Below are positions 1-11,870 of a DNA stretch of 64,000 nucleotides, piece after piece. The translations under genes and the position numbers were made by a program. The DNA is taken from assembly GCA_950106755.1 (NCBI GenBank), contig CATNNA010000010.1, positions 868,001-932,000 of the forward strand, written 5' to 3'. The notes under the pieces were generated by a model that had not been told where the DNA came from, searched no databases, and saw only the letters and a program-made list of their open reading frames with translations. Every line of letters begins with the position of its first letter. The stretch's first letter is position 1. The stretch comes from Climacium dendroides (taxonomy: Eukaryota; Streptophyta; Bryopsida; Hypnales; Climaciaceae).

Positions 1-573
1 TTTTAAAACCCATTTCACTTACAAAAGTGTGGGGAAGCAATAGGGTTCTCTTAAACTTCATTTTTCCATGAATCCTAATTATTTCGAAGATTTGCAACTT
101 ATGTGTTATGTTTTCGGACATGATTCCACGTCAAGACGATATAATTTATCGGTTTGGTTTCTATTAAATACAGCATGATTTTTAGAGTCTCCTTTTTTTA
201 AAACCCATTTCACTTACAAAAGTGGGGGGAAGCAATAGGGTTCTCTTAAACTTCATTTTTCCATGAATCCTAATTATTTCGAAGATTTGCAACTTATGTG
301 TTATGTTTTCGGACAGGCTTCCACGTCAAAACGATATAATTTATTGGTTTGGTTTCTATTAAATACAGCATGATTTTTAGAGTCTCCTCTTTTTAAAACC
401 CATTTCACTTACAAAAGTATAGGGAAGCAATAGGGTTCTCTTTAACTTCATTCCTCCATGAATCCTAATTATTTCGAAGATTTGCAACATATGTGTTATG
501 TTTTCGGACATGATTCCACGTCAAAACGATATAATTTATTGGTTTTGTTTCTATTAAATACAGCATGATTTTT

Positions 574-614
574 ACAATCTCTTTTTATTAAATCCATTTC
601 ACTTACAAAAGTGT
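574..614. repeat. Hybrid short-unit tract
   Basis: Left half is short-unit type (ACAATCTCTTTTTATTAAATCC, including the deletion), and the right half returns to consensus CATTTCACTTACAAAAGTG. The switch lies within the shared word CCATTTCA at about 593-600. It is the only copy of this hybrid and the leftmost short unit in the window, direct evidence that exchange breakpoints fall inside the tract. Confidence 0.9.
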
Positions 615-1173
615 GGGGAAGCAATAGGGTTCTCTTAAACTTCATTTTTCCATGAATCCTAATTATTTCGAAGATTTGCAACTTATGTGTTATGTTTTCG
701 GACATGATTCCACGTCAAAACGATATAATTTATTGGTTTGGTTTCTATTAAATACAGCATGATTTTTAGAGTCTCCTTTTTTTAAAACCCATTTCACTTA
801 CAAAAGTGTGGGGAAGCAATAGGGTTCTCTTAAACTTCATTCCTCCATGAATCCTAATTATTTCGAAGATTTGCAACTTATGTGTTATGTTTTCGGACAG
901 GCTTCCACGTCAAAACGATATAATTTATTGGTTTGGTTTCTATTATATACAGCATGATTTTTAGAGTCTCCTCTTTTTAAAACCCATTTCACTTACAAAA
1001 GTGGGGGGAAGCAATAGGGTTCTCTGAAACTTCATTTTTCCATGAATCCTAATTATTTCGAAGATTTGCAACTTATGTGTTATGTTTTCGGACATGATTC
1101 CACGTCAAAACGATATAATTTATTGGTTTGGTTTCTATTAAATACAGCATGATTTTTAGAGTCTCCTTTTTTT

Positions 1174-1368
1174 AAAACCCATTTCACTTACAAAAGTGTG
1201 GGGAAGCAATAGGGTTCTCTTAAACTTCATTTTTCCATGAATCCTAATTATTTCGAAGATTTGCAACTTATGTGTTATGTTTTCGGACATGATTCCACGT
1301 CAAAACGATATAATTTATTGGTTTGGTTTCTATTAAATACAGCATGATTTTTTGAGTCTACTTTATTT
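1174..1368. repeat. Reference 195-bp monomer
   Basis: A typical full-length unit, taken here to begin at AAAACCCATTTC. In order it contains an A4 run that, with the T7 ending the previous unit, forms a T7A4 tract; a small CACTT/AAGTG dyad; the near-invariant block GAAGCAATAGGGTTCTC; a TTTTTCCATG or TCCTCCATG allele site; a TTCGAA palindrome; GCAACTTATGTG; TTTTCGGACA followed by the TGATTCC or GGCTTCC allele site; ACGTCAAAACGATATAAT; and TTGGTTTGGTTTCTATTAAA. By hand count it is about 31% G+C with four CpGs. As 195 is 65 x 3, reading frames stay in register between full-length units, and stop codons recur once per unit. The start point is an arbitrary convention. Confidence 0.95.
1185..1198. 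other. Small dyad within the monomer (CACTT-acaa-AAGTG)
   Basis: A perfect 5-bp inverted repeat around a 4-base loop, present in units with the GTGTGGGG or GTGGGGG allele. Units with the GTATAG-type alleles lose one pair (AAGTA), and most short units lose the dyad and have a different palindrome in its place. It is too short to call a functional hairpin. It marks one of the most variable parts of the monomer. Confidence 0.5.
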
Positions 1369-2327
1369 AAAACCCATTTCACTTACAAAAGTGTGGGGAA
1401 GCAATAGGGTTCTCTTAAACTTCATTTTTCCATGAATCCTAATTATTTCGAAGATTTGCAACTTATGTGTTATGTTTTCGGACATGATTCCACGTCAAGA
1501 CGATATAATTTATCGGTTTGGTTTCTATTAAATACAGCATGATTTTTAGAGTCTCCTTTTTTTAAAACCCATTTCACTTACAAAAGTGGGGGGAAGCAAT
1601 AGGGTTCTCTTAAACTTCATTTTTCCATGAATCCTAATTATTTCGAAGATTTGCAACTTATGTGTTATGTTTTCGGACATGATTCCACGTCAAAACGATA
1701 TAATTTATTGGTTTGGTTTCTATTAAATACAGCATGATTTTTAGAGTCTCCTTTTTTTAAAACCCATTTCACTTACAAAAGTATAGCGAAGCAATAGGGT
1801 TCTCTTAAACTTCATTCCTCCATGAATCCTAATTATTTCGAAGATTTGCAACTTATGTGTTATGTTTTCGGACAGGCTTCCACGTCAAAACGATATAATT
1901 TATTGGTTTGGTTTCTATTAAATACAGCATGATTTTTAGAGTCTCCTTTTTTTAAAACCCATTTCACTTACAAAAGTGGGGGGAAGCAATAGGGTTCTCT
2001 TAAACTTCATTCCTCCATGAATCCTAATTATTTCGAAGATTTGCAACTTATGTGTTATGTTTTCGGACAGGCTTCCACGTCAAAACGATATAATTTATTG
2101 GTTTGATTTCTATTAAATACAGCATGATTTTTAGAGTCTCCTCTTTTTAAAACCCATTTCCCTTACAAAAGTATATGGAAGCAATAGGGTTCTCTTAAAC
2201 TTCATTCCTCCATGAATCCTAATTATTTCGAAGATTTGCAACATATGTGTTATGTTTTCGGACATGATTCCACGTCAAAACGATATAATTTATTGGTTTG
2301 GTTTCTATTAAATACAGCATGATTTTT

Positions 2328-2367
2328 ACAATCTCTTTTTATTAAATCCATTTCAATTGAAAATGTG
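2328..2367. repeat. Short-unit tract, main subtype (194-bp monomer)
   Basis: Compared with the 41-bp consensus segment AGAGTCTCC...AAAAGTG, this tract has nine substitutions and a 1-bp deletion (about 24% divergence), while the rest of the monomer is nearly consensus. Key words are ACAATCTCTTTTTATTAAA and TTTCAATTGAAA, the latter a perfect 12-bp palindrome. Fourteen copies start at 2328, 4082, 5251, 21041, 23770, 24354, 28640, 29419, 34874, 35653, 51837, 54565, 57291 and 57874 (29419 and 35653 follow GATTCTTAC). The clustering of differences suggests a conversion tract from a diverged relative. The deletion is what creates the minus-strand frames of 61-78 codons. Confidence 0.92.
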
Positions 2368-3317
2368 TGGGGAAGCAATAGGGTTCTCTTAAACTTCATT
2401 TTTCCATGAATCCTAATTATTTCGAAGATTTGCAACTTATGTGTTATGTTTTCGGACAGGCTTCCACGTCAAAACGATATAATTTATTGGTTTGGTTTCT
2501 ATTATATACAGCATGATTTTTAGAGTCTCCTCTTTTTAAAACCCATTTCACTTACAAAAGTGGGGGGAAGCAATAGGGTTCTCTGAAACTTCATTTTTCC
2601 ATGAATCCTAATTATTTCGAAGATTTGCAACTTATGTGTTATGTTTTCGGACATGATTCCACGTCAAAACGATATAATTTATTGGTTTGGTTTCTATTAA
2701 ATACAGCATGATTTTTTGAGTCTCCTCTTTTTAAAACCCATTTCACTTACAAAAGTGTGGGGAAGCAATAGGGTTCTCTTAAACTTCATTTTTCCATGAA
2801 TCCTAATTATTTCGAAGATTTGCAACTTATGTGTTATGTTTTCGGACATGATTCCACGTCAAAACGATATAATTTATTGGTTTGGTTTCTATTAAATACA
2901 GCATGATTTTTTGAGTCTACTTTATTTAAAACCCATTTCACTTACAAAAGTGTGGGGAAGCAATAGGGTTCTCTTAAACTTCATTTTTCCATGAATCCTA
3001 ATTATTTCGAAGATTTGCAACTTATGTGTTATGTTTTCGGACATGATTCCACGTCAAAACGATATAATTTATTGGTTTGGTTTCAATTAAATACAGCATG
3101 ATTTTTAGAGTCTACTTTTTTTAAAACCCATTTCACTTACAAAAGTATAGCGAAGCAATAGGGTTCTCTTAAACTTCATTCCTCCATGAATCCTAATTAT
3201 TTCGAAGATTTGCAACTTATGTGTTATGTTTTCGGACATGATTCCACGTCAAAACGATATAATTTATTGGTTTGGTTTCTATTAAATACAGCATGATTTT
3301 TAGAGTCTCCTCTTTTT

Positions 3318-3707
3318 AAAACCCATTTCACTTACAAAAGTATATGGAAGCAATAGGGTTCTCTTAAACTTCATTTTTCCATGAATCCTAATTATTTCGA
3401 AGATTTGCAACTTATGTGTTATGTTTTCGGACACGATTCCACGTCAAAACGATATAATTTATCGGTTTGGTTTCTATTAAATACAGCATGATTTTTAGAG
3501 TCTCCTCTTTTTAAAACCCATTTCACTTACAAAAGTATATGGAAGCAATAGGGTTCTCTTAAACTTCATTTTTCCATGAATCCTAATTATTTCGAAGATT
3601 TGCAACTTATGTGTTATGTTTTCGGACACGATTCCACGTCAAAACGATATAATTTATCGGTTTGGTTTCTATTAAATACAGCATGATTTTTAGAGTCTCC
3701 TCTTTTT
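3318..3707. repeat. Two adjacent identical monomers
   Basis: Monomers 3318-3512 and 3513-3707 share an unusual allele set (GTATATGG, GACACGATTCC, TTTATCGG, CCTCTTTTTAAAA), and I see no difference between them. Neighbouring units do not carry this combination. This looks like a single-monomer tandem duplication or a local conversion, the smallest amplification step visible here. Confidence 0.85.
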
Positions 3708-5965
3708 AAAACCCATTTCACTTACAAAAGTGTGGGGAAGCAATAGGGTTCTCTTAAACTTCATTTTTCCATGAATCCTAATTATTTCGAAGATTTGCAA
3801 CTTATGTGTTATGTTTTCGGACATGATTCCACGTGAAAACGATATAATTTATTGGTTTGGTTTCTATTAAATACAGCATGATTTTTAGAGTCTCCTCTTT
3901 TTAAAACCCATTTCTCTTACAAAAGTATAGGGAAGCAATAGGGTTCTCTTAAACTTCATTCCTCCATGAATCCTAATTATTTCGAAGATTTGCAACATAT
4001 GTGTTATGTTTTCGGACATGATTCCACGTCAAAACGATATAATTTATTGGTTTGGTTTCTATTAAATACAGCATGATTTTTACAATCTCTTTTTATTAAA
4101 TCCATTTCAATTGAAAATGTGTGGGGAAGCAATAGGGTTCTCTTAAACTTCATTTTTCCATGAATCCTAATTATTTCGAAGATTTGCAACTTATGTGTTA
4201 TGTTTTCGGACAGGCTTCCACGTCAAAACGATATAATTTATTGGTTTGGTTTCTATTATATACAGCATGATTTTTAGAGTCTCCTCTTTTTAAAACCCAT
4301 TTCACTTACAAAAGTGGGGGGAAGCAATAGGGTTCTCTTAAACTTCATTTTTCCATGAATCCTAATTATTTCGAAGATTTGCAACTTATGTGTTATGTTT
4401 TCGGACATGATTCCACGTCAAAACGATATAATTTATTGGTTTGGTTTCTATTAAATACAGCATGATTTTTTGAGTCTCCTCTTTTTAAAACCCATTTCAC
4501 TTACAAAAGTGTGGGGAAGCAATAGGGTTCTCTTAAACTTCATTTTTCCATGAATCCTAATTATTTCGAAGATTTGCAACTTATGTGTTATGTTTTCGGA
4601 CATGATTCCACGTCAAAACGATATAATTTATTGGTTTGGTTTCTATTAAATACAGCATGATTTTTTGAGTCTACTTTATTTAAAACCCATTTCACTTACA
4701 AAAGTGTGGGGAAGCAATAGGGTTCTCTTAAACTTCATTTTTCCATGAATCCTAATTATTTCGAAGATTTGCAACTTATGTGTTATGTTTTCGGACATGA
4801 TTCCCCGTCAAAACGATATAATTTATCGGTTTGGTTTCTATTAAATACAGCATGATTTTTAGAGTCTCCTCTTTTTAAAACCCATTTCACTTACAAAAGT
4901 GTGGGGAAGCAATAGGGTTCTCTTAAACTTCATTTTTCCATGAATCCTAATTATTTCGAAGATTTGCAACTTATGTGTTATGTTTTCGGACATGATTCCA
5001 CGTGAAAACGATATAATTTATTGGTTTGGTTTCTATTAAATACAGCATGATTTTTAGAGTCTCCTCTTTTTAAAACCCATTTCTCTTACAAAAGTATAGG
5101 GAAGCAATAGGGTTCTCTTAAACTTCATTCCTCCATGAATCCTAATTATTTCGAAGATTTGCAACATATGTGTTATGTTTTCGGACATGATTCCACGTCA
5201 AAACGATATAATTTATTGGTTTGGTTTCTATTAAATACAGCATGATTTTTACAATCTCTTTTTATTAAATCCATTTCAATTGAAAATGTGTGGGGAAGCA
5301 ATAGGGTTCTCTTAAACTTCATTTTTCCATGAATCCTAATTATTTCGAAGATTTGCAACTTATGTGTTATGTTTTCGAACAGCCTTCCACGTCAAAACGA
5401 TATAATTTATTGGTTTGGTTTCTATTATATACAGCATGATTTTTAGAGTCTCCTCTTTTTAAAACCCATTTCACTTACAAAAGTGTGGGGAAGCAATAGG
5501 GTTCTCTGAAACTTCATTTTTCCATGAATCCTAATTATTTCGAAGATTTGCAACTTATGTGTTATGTTTTCGGACATGATTCCACGTCAAAACGATATAA
5601 TTTATTGGTTTGGTTTCTATTAAATACAGCATGATTTTTTGAGTCTCCTCTTTTTAAAACCCATTTCACTTACAAAAGTGTGGGGAAGCAATAGGGTTCT
5701 CTTAAACTTCATTTTTCCATGAATCCTAATTATTTCGAAGATTTGCAACTTATGTGTTATGTTTTCGGACATGATTCCACGTCAAAACGATATAATTTAT
5801 TGGTTTGGTTTCTATTAAATACAGCATGATTTTTTGAGTCTACTTTATTTAAAACCCATTTCACTTACAAAAGTGTGGGGAAGCAATAGGGTTCTCTTAA
5901 ACTTCATTTTTCCATGAATCCTAATTATTTCGAAGATTTGCAACTTATGTGTTATGTTTTCGGAC
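3650..5965. repeat. 6-monomer higher-order repeat, two copies (period 1169 bp)
   Basis: Private markers repeat with a shift of 1169 bp (6 x 195 - 1): a CACGTG site at 3830 and 4999, a short-unit tract at 4082 and 5251, CTATTATATAC at 4254 and 5423, and the TTTGAGTCTACTTTATT allele near 4662 and 5831. Correspondence breaks on the left at about 3650/4819 and on the right at about 4800/5965, where a GATTCCCCGTC unit in one copy is replaced by GATTCCACGTC. A few internal differences exist, for example GTGGGGG versus GTGTGGGG near 4316/5485. A related block around 2100-3100 matches the first copy at a shift of 1754 bp (9 monomers). Confidence 0.8.
3830..3835. other. CACGTG allele site
   Basis: In a minority of monomers CCACGTCAAAA reads CCACGTGAAAA, creating the palindrome CACGTG, the core of E-box/G-box sites for bHLH and bZIP proteins. 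Examples: 3830, 4999, 8117, 9676, 10845, 16693, 21178, 25855, 28778, 35013. In zones I and II many lie about 137 bp after a short-unit tract, so the allele travels with the short unit. In zone III it occurs without short units (for example 37155, 39690, 43005). Binding by any factor is not shown. Confidence 0.5.
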
Positions 5966-7980
5966 ATGATTCCACGTCAAAACGATATAATTTATTGGTT
6001 TGGTTTCTATTAAATACAGCATGATTTTTTGAGTCTACTTTTTTTAAAACCCATTTCACTTACAAAAGTATAGCGAAGCAATAGGGTTCTCTTAAACTTC
6101 ATTCCTCCATGAATCCTAATTATTTCGAAGATTTGCAACTTATGTGTTATGTTTTCGGACATGATTCCACGTCAAAACGATATAATTTATTGGTTTGGTT
6201 TCTATTAAATACAGCATGATTTTTTGAGTCTCCTTTTTTTAAAACCCATTTCACTTACAAAAGTGTGGGGAAGCAATAGGGTTCTCTTAAACTTCATTTT
6301 TCCATGAATCCTAATTATTTCGAAGATTTGCAACTTATGTGTTATGTTTTCGGACATGATTCCACGTCAAAACGATATAATTTATTGGTTTGGTTTCTAT
6401 TAAATACAGCATGATTTTTAGAGTCTCCTTTTTTTAAAACCCATTTCACTTACAAAAGTGTGGGGAAGCAATAGGGTTCTCTTAAACTTCATTTTTCCAT
6501 GAATCCTAATTATTTCGAAGATTTGCAACTTATGTGTTATGTTTTCGGACATGATTCCACGTCAAAACGATATAATTTATTGGTTTGGTTTCTATTAAAT
6601 ACAGCATGATTTTTAGAGTCTCCTTTTTTTAAAACCCATTTCACTTACAAAAGTGTGGGGAAGCAATAGGGTTCTCTTAAACTTCATTTTTCCATGAATC
6701 CTAATTATTTCGAAGATTTGCAACTTATGTGTTATGTTTTCGGACATGATTCCACGTCAAAACGATATAATTTATTGGTTTGGTTTCTATTAAATACAGC
6801 ATGATTTTTAGAGTCTCCTTTTTTTAAAACCCATTTCACTTACAAAAGTGTGGGGAAGCAATAGGGTTCTCTTAAACTTCATTTTTCCATGAATCCTAAT
6901 TATTTCGAAGATTTGCAACTTATGTGTTATGTTTTCGGACATGATTCCCCGTCAAAACGATATAATTTATCGGTTCGGTTTCTATTAAATACAGCATGAT
7001 TTTTAGAGTCTCCTTTTTTTAAAACCCATTTCACTTACAAAAGTGTGGGGAAGCAATAGGGTTCTCTTAAACTTCATTTTTCCATGAATCCTAATTATTT
7101 CGAAGATTTGCAACTTATGTGTTATGTTTTCGGACATGATTCCCCGTCAAAACGATATAATTTATTGGTTTGGTTTCTATTAAATACAGCATGATTTTTA
7201 GAGTCTCCTCTTTTTAAAACCCATTTCACTTACAAAAGTGTGGGGAAGCAATAGGGTTCTCTTAAACTTCATTTTTCCATGAATCCTAATTATTTCGAAG
7301 ATTTGCAACTTATGTGTTATGTTTTCGGACATGATTCCCCGTCAAAACGATATAATTTATCGGTTTGGTTTCTATTAAATACAGCATGATTTTTAGAGTC
7401 TCCTTTTTTTAAAACCCATTTCACTTACAAAAGTGTGGGGAAGCAATAGGGTTCTCTTAAACTTCATTTTTCCATGAATCCTAATTATTTCGAAGATTTG
7501 CAACTTATGTGTTATGTTTTCGGACATGATTCCACGTCAAAACGATATAATTTATTGGTTTGGTTTCTATTAAATACAGCATGATTTTTAGAGTCTCCTT
7601 TTTTTAAAACCCATTTCACTTACAAAAGTGTGGGGAAGCAATAGGGTTCTCTTAAACTTCATTCCTCCATGAATCCTAATTATTTCGAAGATTTGCAACT
7701 TATGTGTTATGTTTTCGGACAGGCTTCCACGTCAAAACGATATAATTTATTGGTTTGATTTCTATTAAATACAGCATGATTTTTAGAGTCTCCTCTTTTT
7801 AAAACCCATTTCACTTACAAAAGTATAGGGAAGCAATAGGGTTCTCTTAAACTTCATTCCTCCATGAATCCTAATTATTTCGAAGATTTGCAACATATGT
7901 GTTATGTTTTCGGACATGATTCCACGTCAAAACGATATAATTTATTGGTTTGGTTTCTATTAAATACAGCATGATTCTTA
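5600..7980. repeat. Left copy of a 32-monomer-shift duplication
   Basis: This block matches 11837-14990 at a shift of 6237 bp (32 x 195 - 3; three short units lie in between). Diagnostic sites are the GGTTCGGTTTC allele at 6971 and 13208 and, after an extra 780 bp in the right copy, the ACATATGTG unit at 7894 and 14911. Homology stops abruptly at about 7975: here a short-unit tract follows (7980), whereas the right copy continues with a normal TTTGAGTCTCC unit. Minor differences include ACAGCATG versus ACAACATG near 6216/12449. Confidence 0.8.
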
Positions 7981-8019
7981 CAATCTCTTTTTATTAAATC
8001 CATTTCAATTGTAAATGTG
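7980..8019. repeat. Short-unit tract, TTGTAAATG subtype
   Basis: As the main subtype, but the palindrome is damaged: TTTCAATTGTAAATG here and TTTGAATTGTAAATG at 9539, 10708 and 16557. All four are preceded by GATTCTTAC and followed by a unit with a CACGTG site about 137 bp downstream. The unit at 7980 has one change fewer and looks ancestral to the other three, which are related by the 6- and 30-monomer duplications. Confidence 0.88.
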
Positions 8020-10239
8020 TGGGGAAGCAATAGGGTTCTCTTAAACTTCATTCCTCCATGAATCCTAATTATTTCGAAGATTTGCAACTTATGTGTTATG
8101 TTTTCGGACATGATTCCACGTGAAAACGATATAATTTATTGGTTTGGTTTCTATTAAATACAGCATGATATTTAGAGTCTCCTTTTTTTAAAACCCATTT
8201 CACTTACAAAAGTGTGGGGAAGCAATAGGGTTCTCTTAAACTTCATTTTTCCATGAATCCTAATTATTTCGAAGATTTGCAACTTATGTGTTATGTTTTC
8301 GGACAGGCTTCCACGTCAAAACGATATAATTTATTGGTTTGGTTTCTATTAAATACAGCATGATTTTTAGAGTCTCCTTTTTTTAAAACCCATTTCACTT
8401 ACAAAAGTGTGGGGAAGCAATAGGGTTCTCTTAAACTTCATTTTTCCATGAATCCTAATTATTTCGAAGATTTGCAACTTATGTGTTATGTTTTCGGACA
8501 TGATTCCACGTCAAAACGATATAATTTATTGGTTTGGTTTCTATTAAATACAGCATGATTTTTAGAGTCTCCTTTTTTTAAAACCCATTTCACTTACAAA
8601 AGTGTGGGGAAGCAATAGGGTTCTCTTAAACTTCATTCCTCCATGAATCCTAATTATTTCGAAGATTTGCAACTTATGTGTTATGTTTTCGGACATGATT
8701 CCACGTGAAAACGATATAATTTATTGGTTTGGTTTCTATTAAATACAGCATGATTTTTTGAGTCTCCTTTTTTTAAAACCCATTTCACTTACAAAAGTGT
8801 GGGGAAGCAATAGGGTTCTCTTAAACTTCATTTTTCCATGAATCCTAATTATTTCGAAGATTTGCAACTTATGTGTTATGTTTTCGGACATGATTCCACG
8901 TCAAAACGATATAATTTATTGGTTTGGTTTCTATTAAATACAGCATGATTTTTAGAGTCTCCTTTTTTTAAAACCCATTTCACTTACAAAAGTGTGGGGA
9001 AGCAATAGGGTTCTCTTAAACTTCATTTTTCCATGAATCCTAATTATTTCGAAGATTTGCAACTTATGTGTTATGTTTTCGGACATGATTCCACGTCAAA
9101 ACGATATAATTTATTGGTTTGGTTTCTATTAAATACAGCATGATTTTTAGAGTCTCCTTTTTTTAAAACCCATTTCACTTACAAAAGTGGGGGGAAGCAA
9201 TAGGGTTCTCTTAAACTTCATTTTTCCATGAATCCTAATTATTTCGAAGATTTGCAACTTATGTGTTATGTTTTCGGACATGATTCCACGTCAAAACGAT
9301 ATAATTTATTGGTTTGGTTTCTATTAAATACAGCATGATTTTTAGAGTCTCCTTTTTTTAAAACCCATTTCACTTACAAAAGTGGGGGGAAGCAATAGGG
9401 TTCTCTTAAACTTCATTTTTCCATGAATCCTAATTATTTCGAAGATTTGCAACTTATGTGTTATGTTTTCGGACATGATTCCACGTCAAAACGATATAAT
9501 TTATTGGTTTGGTTTCTATTAAATACAGCATGATTCTTACAATCTCTTTTTATTAAATCCATTTGAATTGTAAATGTGTGGGGAAGCAATAGGGTTCTCT
9601 TAAACTTCATTCCTCCATGAATCCTAATTATTTCGAAGATTTGCAACTTATGTGTTATGTTTTCGGACATGATTCCACGTGAAAACGATATAATTTATTG
9701 GTTTGGTTTCTATTAAATACAGCATGATTTTTAGAGTCTCCTTTTTTTAAAACCCATTTCACTTACAAAAGTGTGGGGAAGCAATAGGGTTCTCTTAAAC
9801 TTCATTCCTCCATGAATCCTAATTATTTCGAAGATTTGCAACTTATGTGTTATGTTTTCGGACAGGCTTCCACGTCAAAACGATATAATTTATTGGTTTG
9901 GTTTCTATTAAATACAGCATGATTTTTAGAGTCTCCTTTTTTTAAAACCCATTTCACTTACAAAAGTGTGGGGAAGCAATAGGGTTCTCTTAAACTTCAT
10001 TTTTCCATGAATCCTAATTATTTCGAAGATTTGCAACTTATGTGTTATGTTTTCGGACATGATTCCACGTCAAAACGATATAATTTATTGGTTTGGTTTC
10101 TATTAAATACAGCATGATTTTTTGAGTCTACTTTTTTTAAAACCCATTTCACTTACAAAAGTGTGGGGAAGCAATAGGGTTCTCTTAAACTTCATTTTTC
10201 CATGAATCCTAATTATTTCGAAGATTTGCAACTTATGTG

Positions 10240-11870
10240 TTATGTTTTCGGACATGATTCCACGTCAAAACGATATAATTTATTGGTTTGGTTTCTATTA
10301 AATACAGCATGATTTTTAGAGTCTCCTTTTTTTAAAACCCATTTCACTTACAAAAGTGTGGGGAAGCAATAGGGTTCTCTTAAACTTCATTCCTCCATGA
10401 ATCCTAATTATTTCGAAGATTTGCAACTTATGTGTTATGTTTTCGGACAGGCTTCCACGTCAAAACAATATAATTTATTGGTTTGGTTTCTATTAAATAC
10501 AGCATGATTTTTAGAGTCTCCTCTTTTTAAAACCCATTTCACTTACAAAAGTATATGGAAGCAATAGGGTTCTCTTAAACTTCATTTTTCCATGAATCCT
10601 AATTATTTCGAAGATTTGCAACTTATGTGTTATGTTTTCGGACATGATTCCACGTCAAAACGATATAATTTATTGGTTTGGTTTCTATTAAATACAGCAT
10701 GATTCTTACAATCTCTTTTTATTAAATCCATTTGAATTGTAAATGTGTGGGGAAGCAATAGGGTTCTCTTAAACTTCATTCCTCCATGAATCCTAATTAT
10801 TTCGAAGATTTGCAACTTATGTGTTATGTTTTCGGACATGATTCCACGTGAAAACGATATAATTTATTGGTTTGGTTTCTATTAAATACAGCATGATTTT
10901 TAGAGTCTCCTTTTTTTAAAACCCATTTCACTTACAAAAGTGTGGGGAAGCAATAGGGTTCTCTTAAACTTCATTCCTCCATGAATCCTAATTATTTCGA
11001 AGATTTGCAACTTATGTGTTATGTTTTCGGACAGGCTTCCACGTCAAAACGATATAATTTATTGGTTTGGTTTCTATTAAATACAGCATGATTTTTAGAG
11101 TCTCCTTTTTTTAAAACCCATTTCACTTACAAAAGTGTGGGGAAGCAATAGGGTTCTCTTAAACTTCATTTTTCCATGAATCCTAATTATTTCGAAGATT
11201 TGCAACTTATGTGTTATGTTTTCGGACATGATTCCACGTCAAAACGATATAATTTATTGGTTTGGTTTCTATTAAATACAGCATGATTTTTTGAGTCTAC
11301 TTTTTTTAAAACCCATTTCACTTACAAAAGTATAGCGAAGCAATAGGGTTCTCTTAAACTTCATTCCTCCATGAATCCTAATTATTTCGAAGATTTGCAA
11401 CTTATGTGTTATGTTTTCGGACATGATTCCACGTCAAAACGATATAATTTATTGGTTTGGTTTCTATTAAATACAGCATGATTTTTAGAGTCTCCTTTTT
11501 TTAAAACCCATTTCACTTACAAAAGTGTGGGGAAGCAATAGGGTTCTCTTAAACTTCATTTTTCCATGAATCCTAATTATTTCGAAGATTTGCAACTTAT
11601 GTGTTATGTTTTCGGACATGATTCCACGTCAAAACGATATAATTTATTGGTTTGGTTTCTATTAAATACAGCATGATTTTTAGAGTCTCCTTTTTTTAAA
11701 ACCCATTTCACTTACAAAACTGTGGGGAAGCAATAGGGTTCTCTTAAACTTCATTTTTCCATGAATCCTAATTATTTCGAAGATTTGCAACTTATGTGTT
11801 ATGTTTTCGGACATGATTCCACGTCAAAACGGTATAATTTATTGGTTTGGTTTCTATTAAATACAGCATG
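10240..11870. repeat. Left copy of a 30-monomer-shift duplication
   Basis: Matches 16089-17719 at a shift of 5849 bp (30 x 195 - 1). Shared private variants are the loss of the AACGATA CpG at 10467 and 16315-16316, a short-unit tract of the TTTGAATTGTAAATG subtype at 10708 and 16557, and the AAAACTGTGGGG allele at 11720 and 17569. The part 10610-11330 is itself a copy of 9440-10160 at 1169 bp (6 monomers), so duplications overlap here. Confidence 0.8.

Noticed and set aside
42..48. Telomere-like heptamer TAGGGTT in every monomer.
   Set aside because: It is a permutation of the plant telomere repeat, but only one copy per 195-bp unit in a fixed context; a single 7-mer is expected by chance and nothing is tandem.
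1174..1368. Promoter reading of the AT-rich words (GATATAATTTATT as a TATA-like box).
   Set aside because: Such words are expected in a 31% G+C unit, and there is no gene or transcript start to relate them to. Satellite transcription is possible but not shown here.
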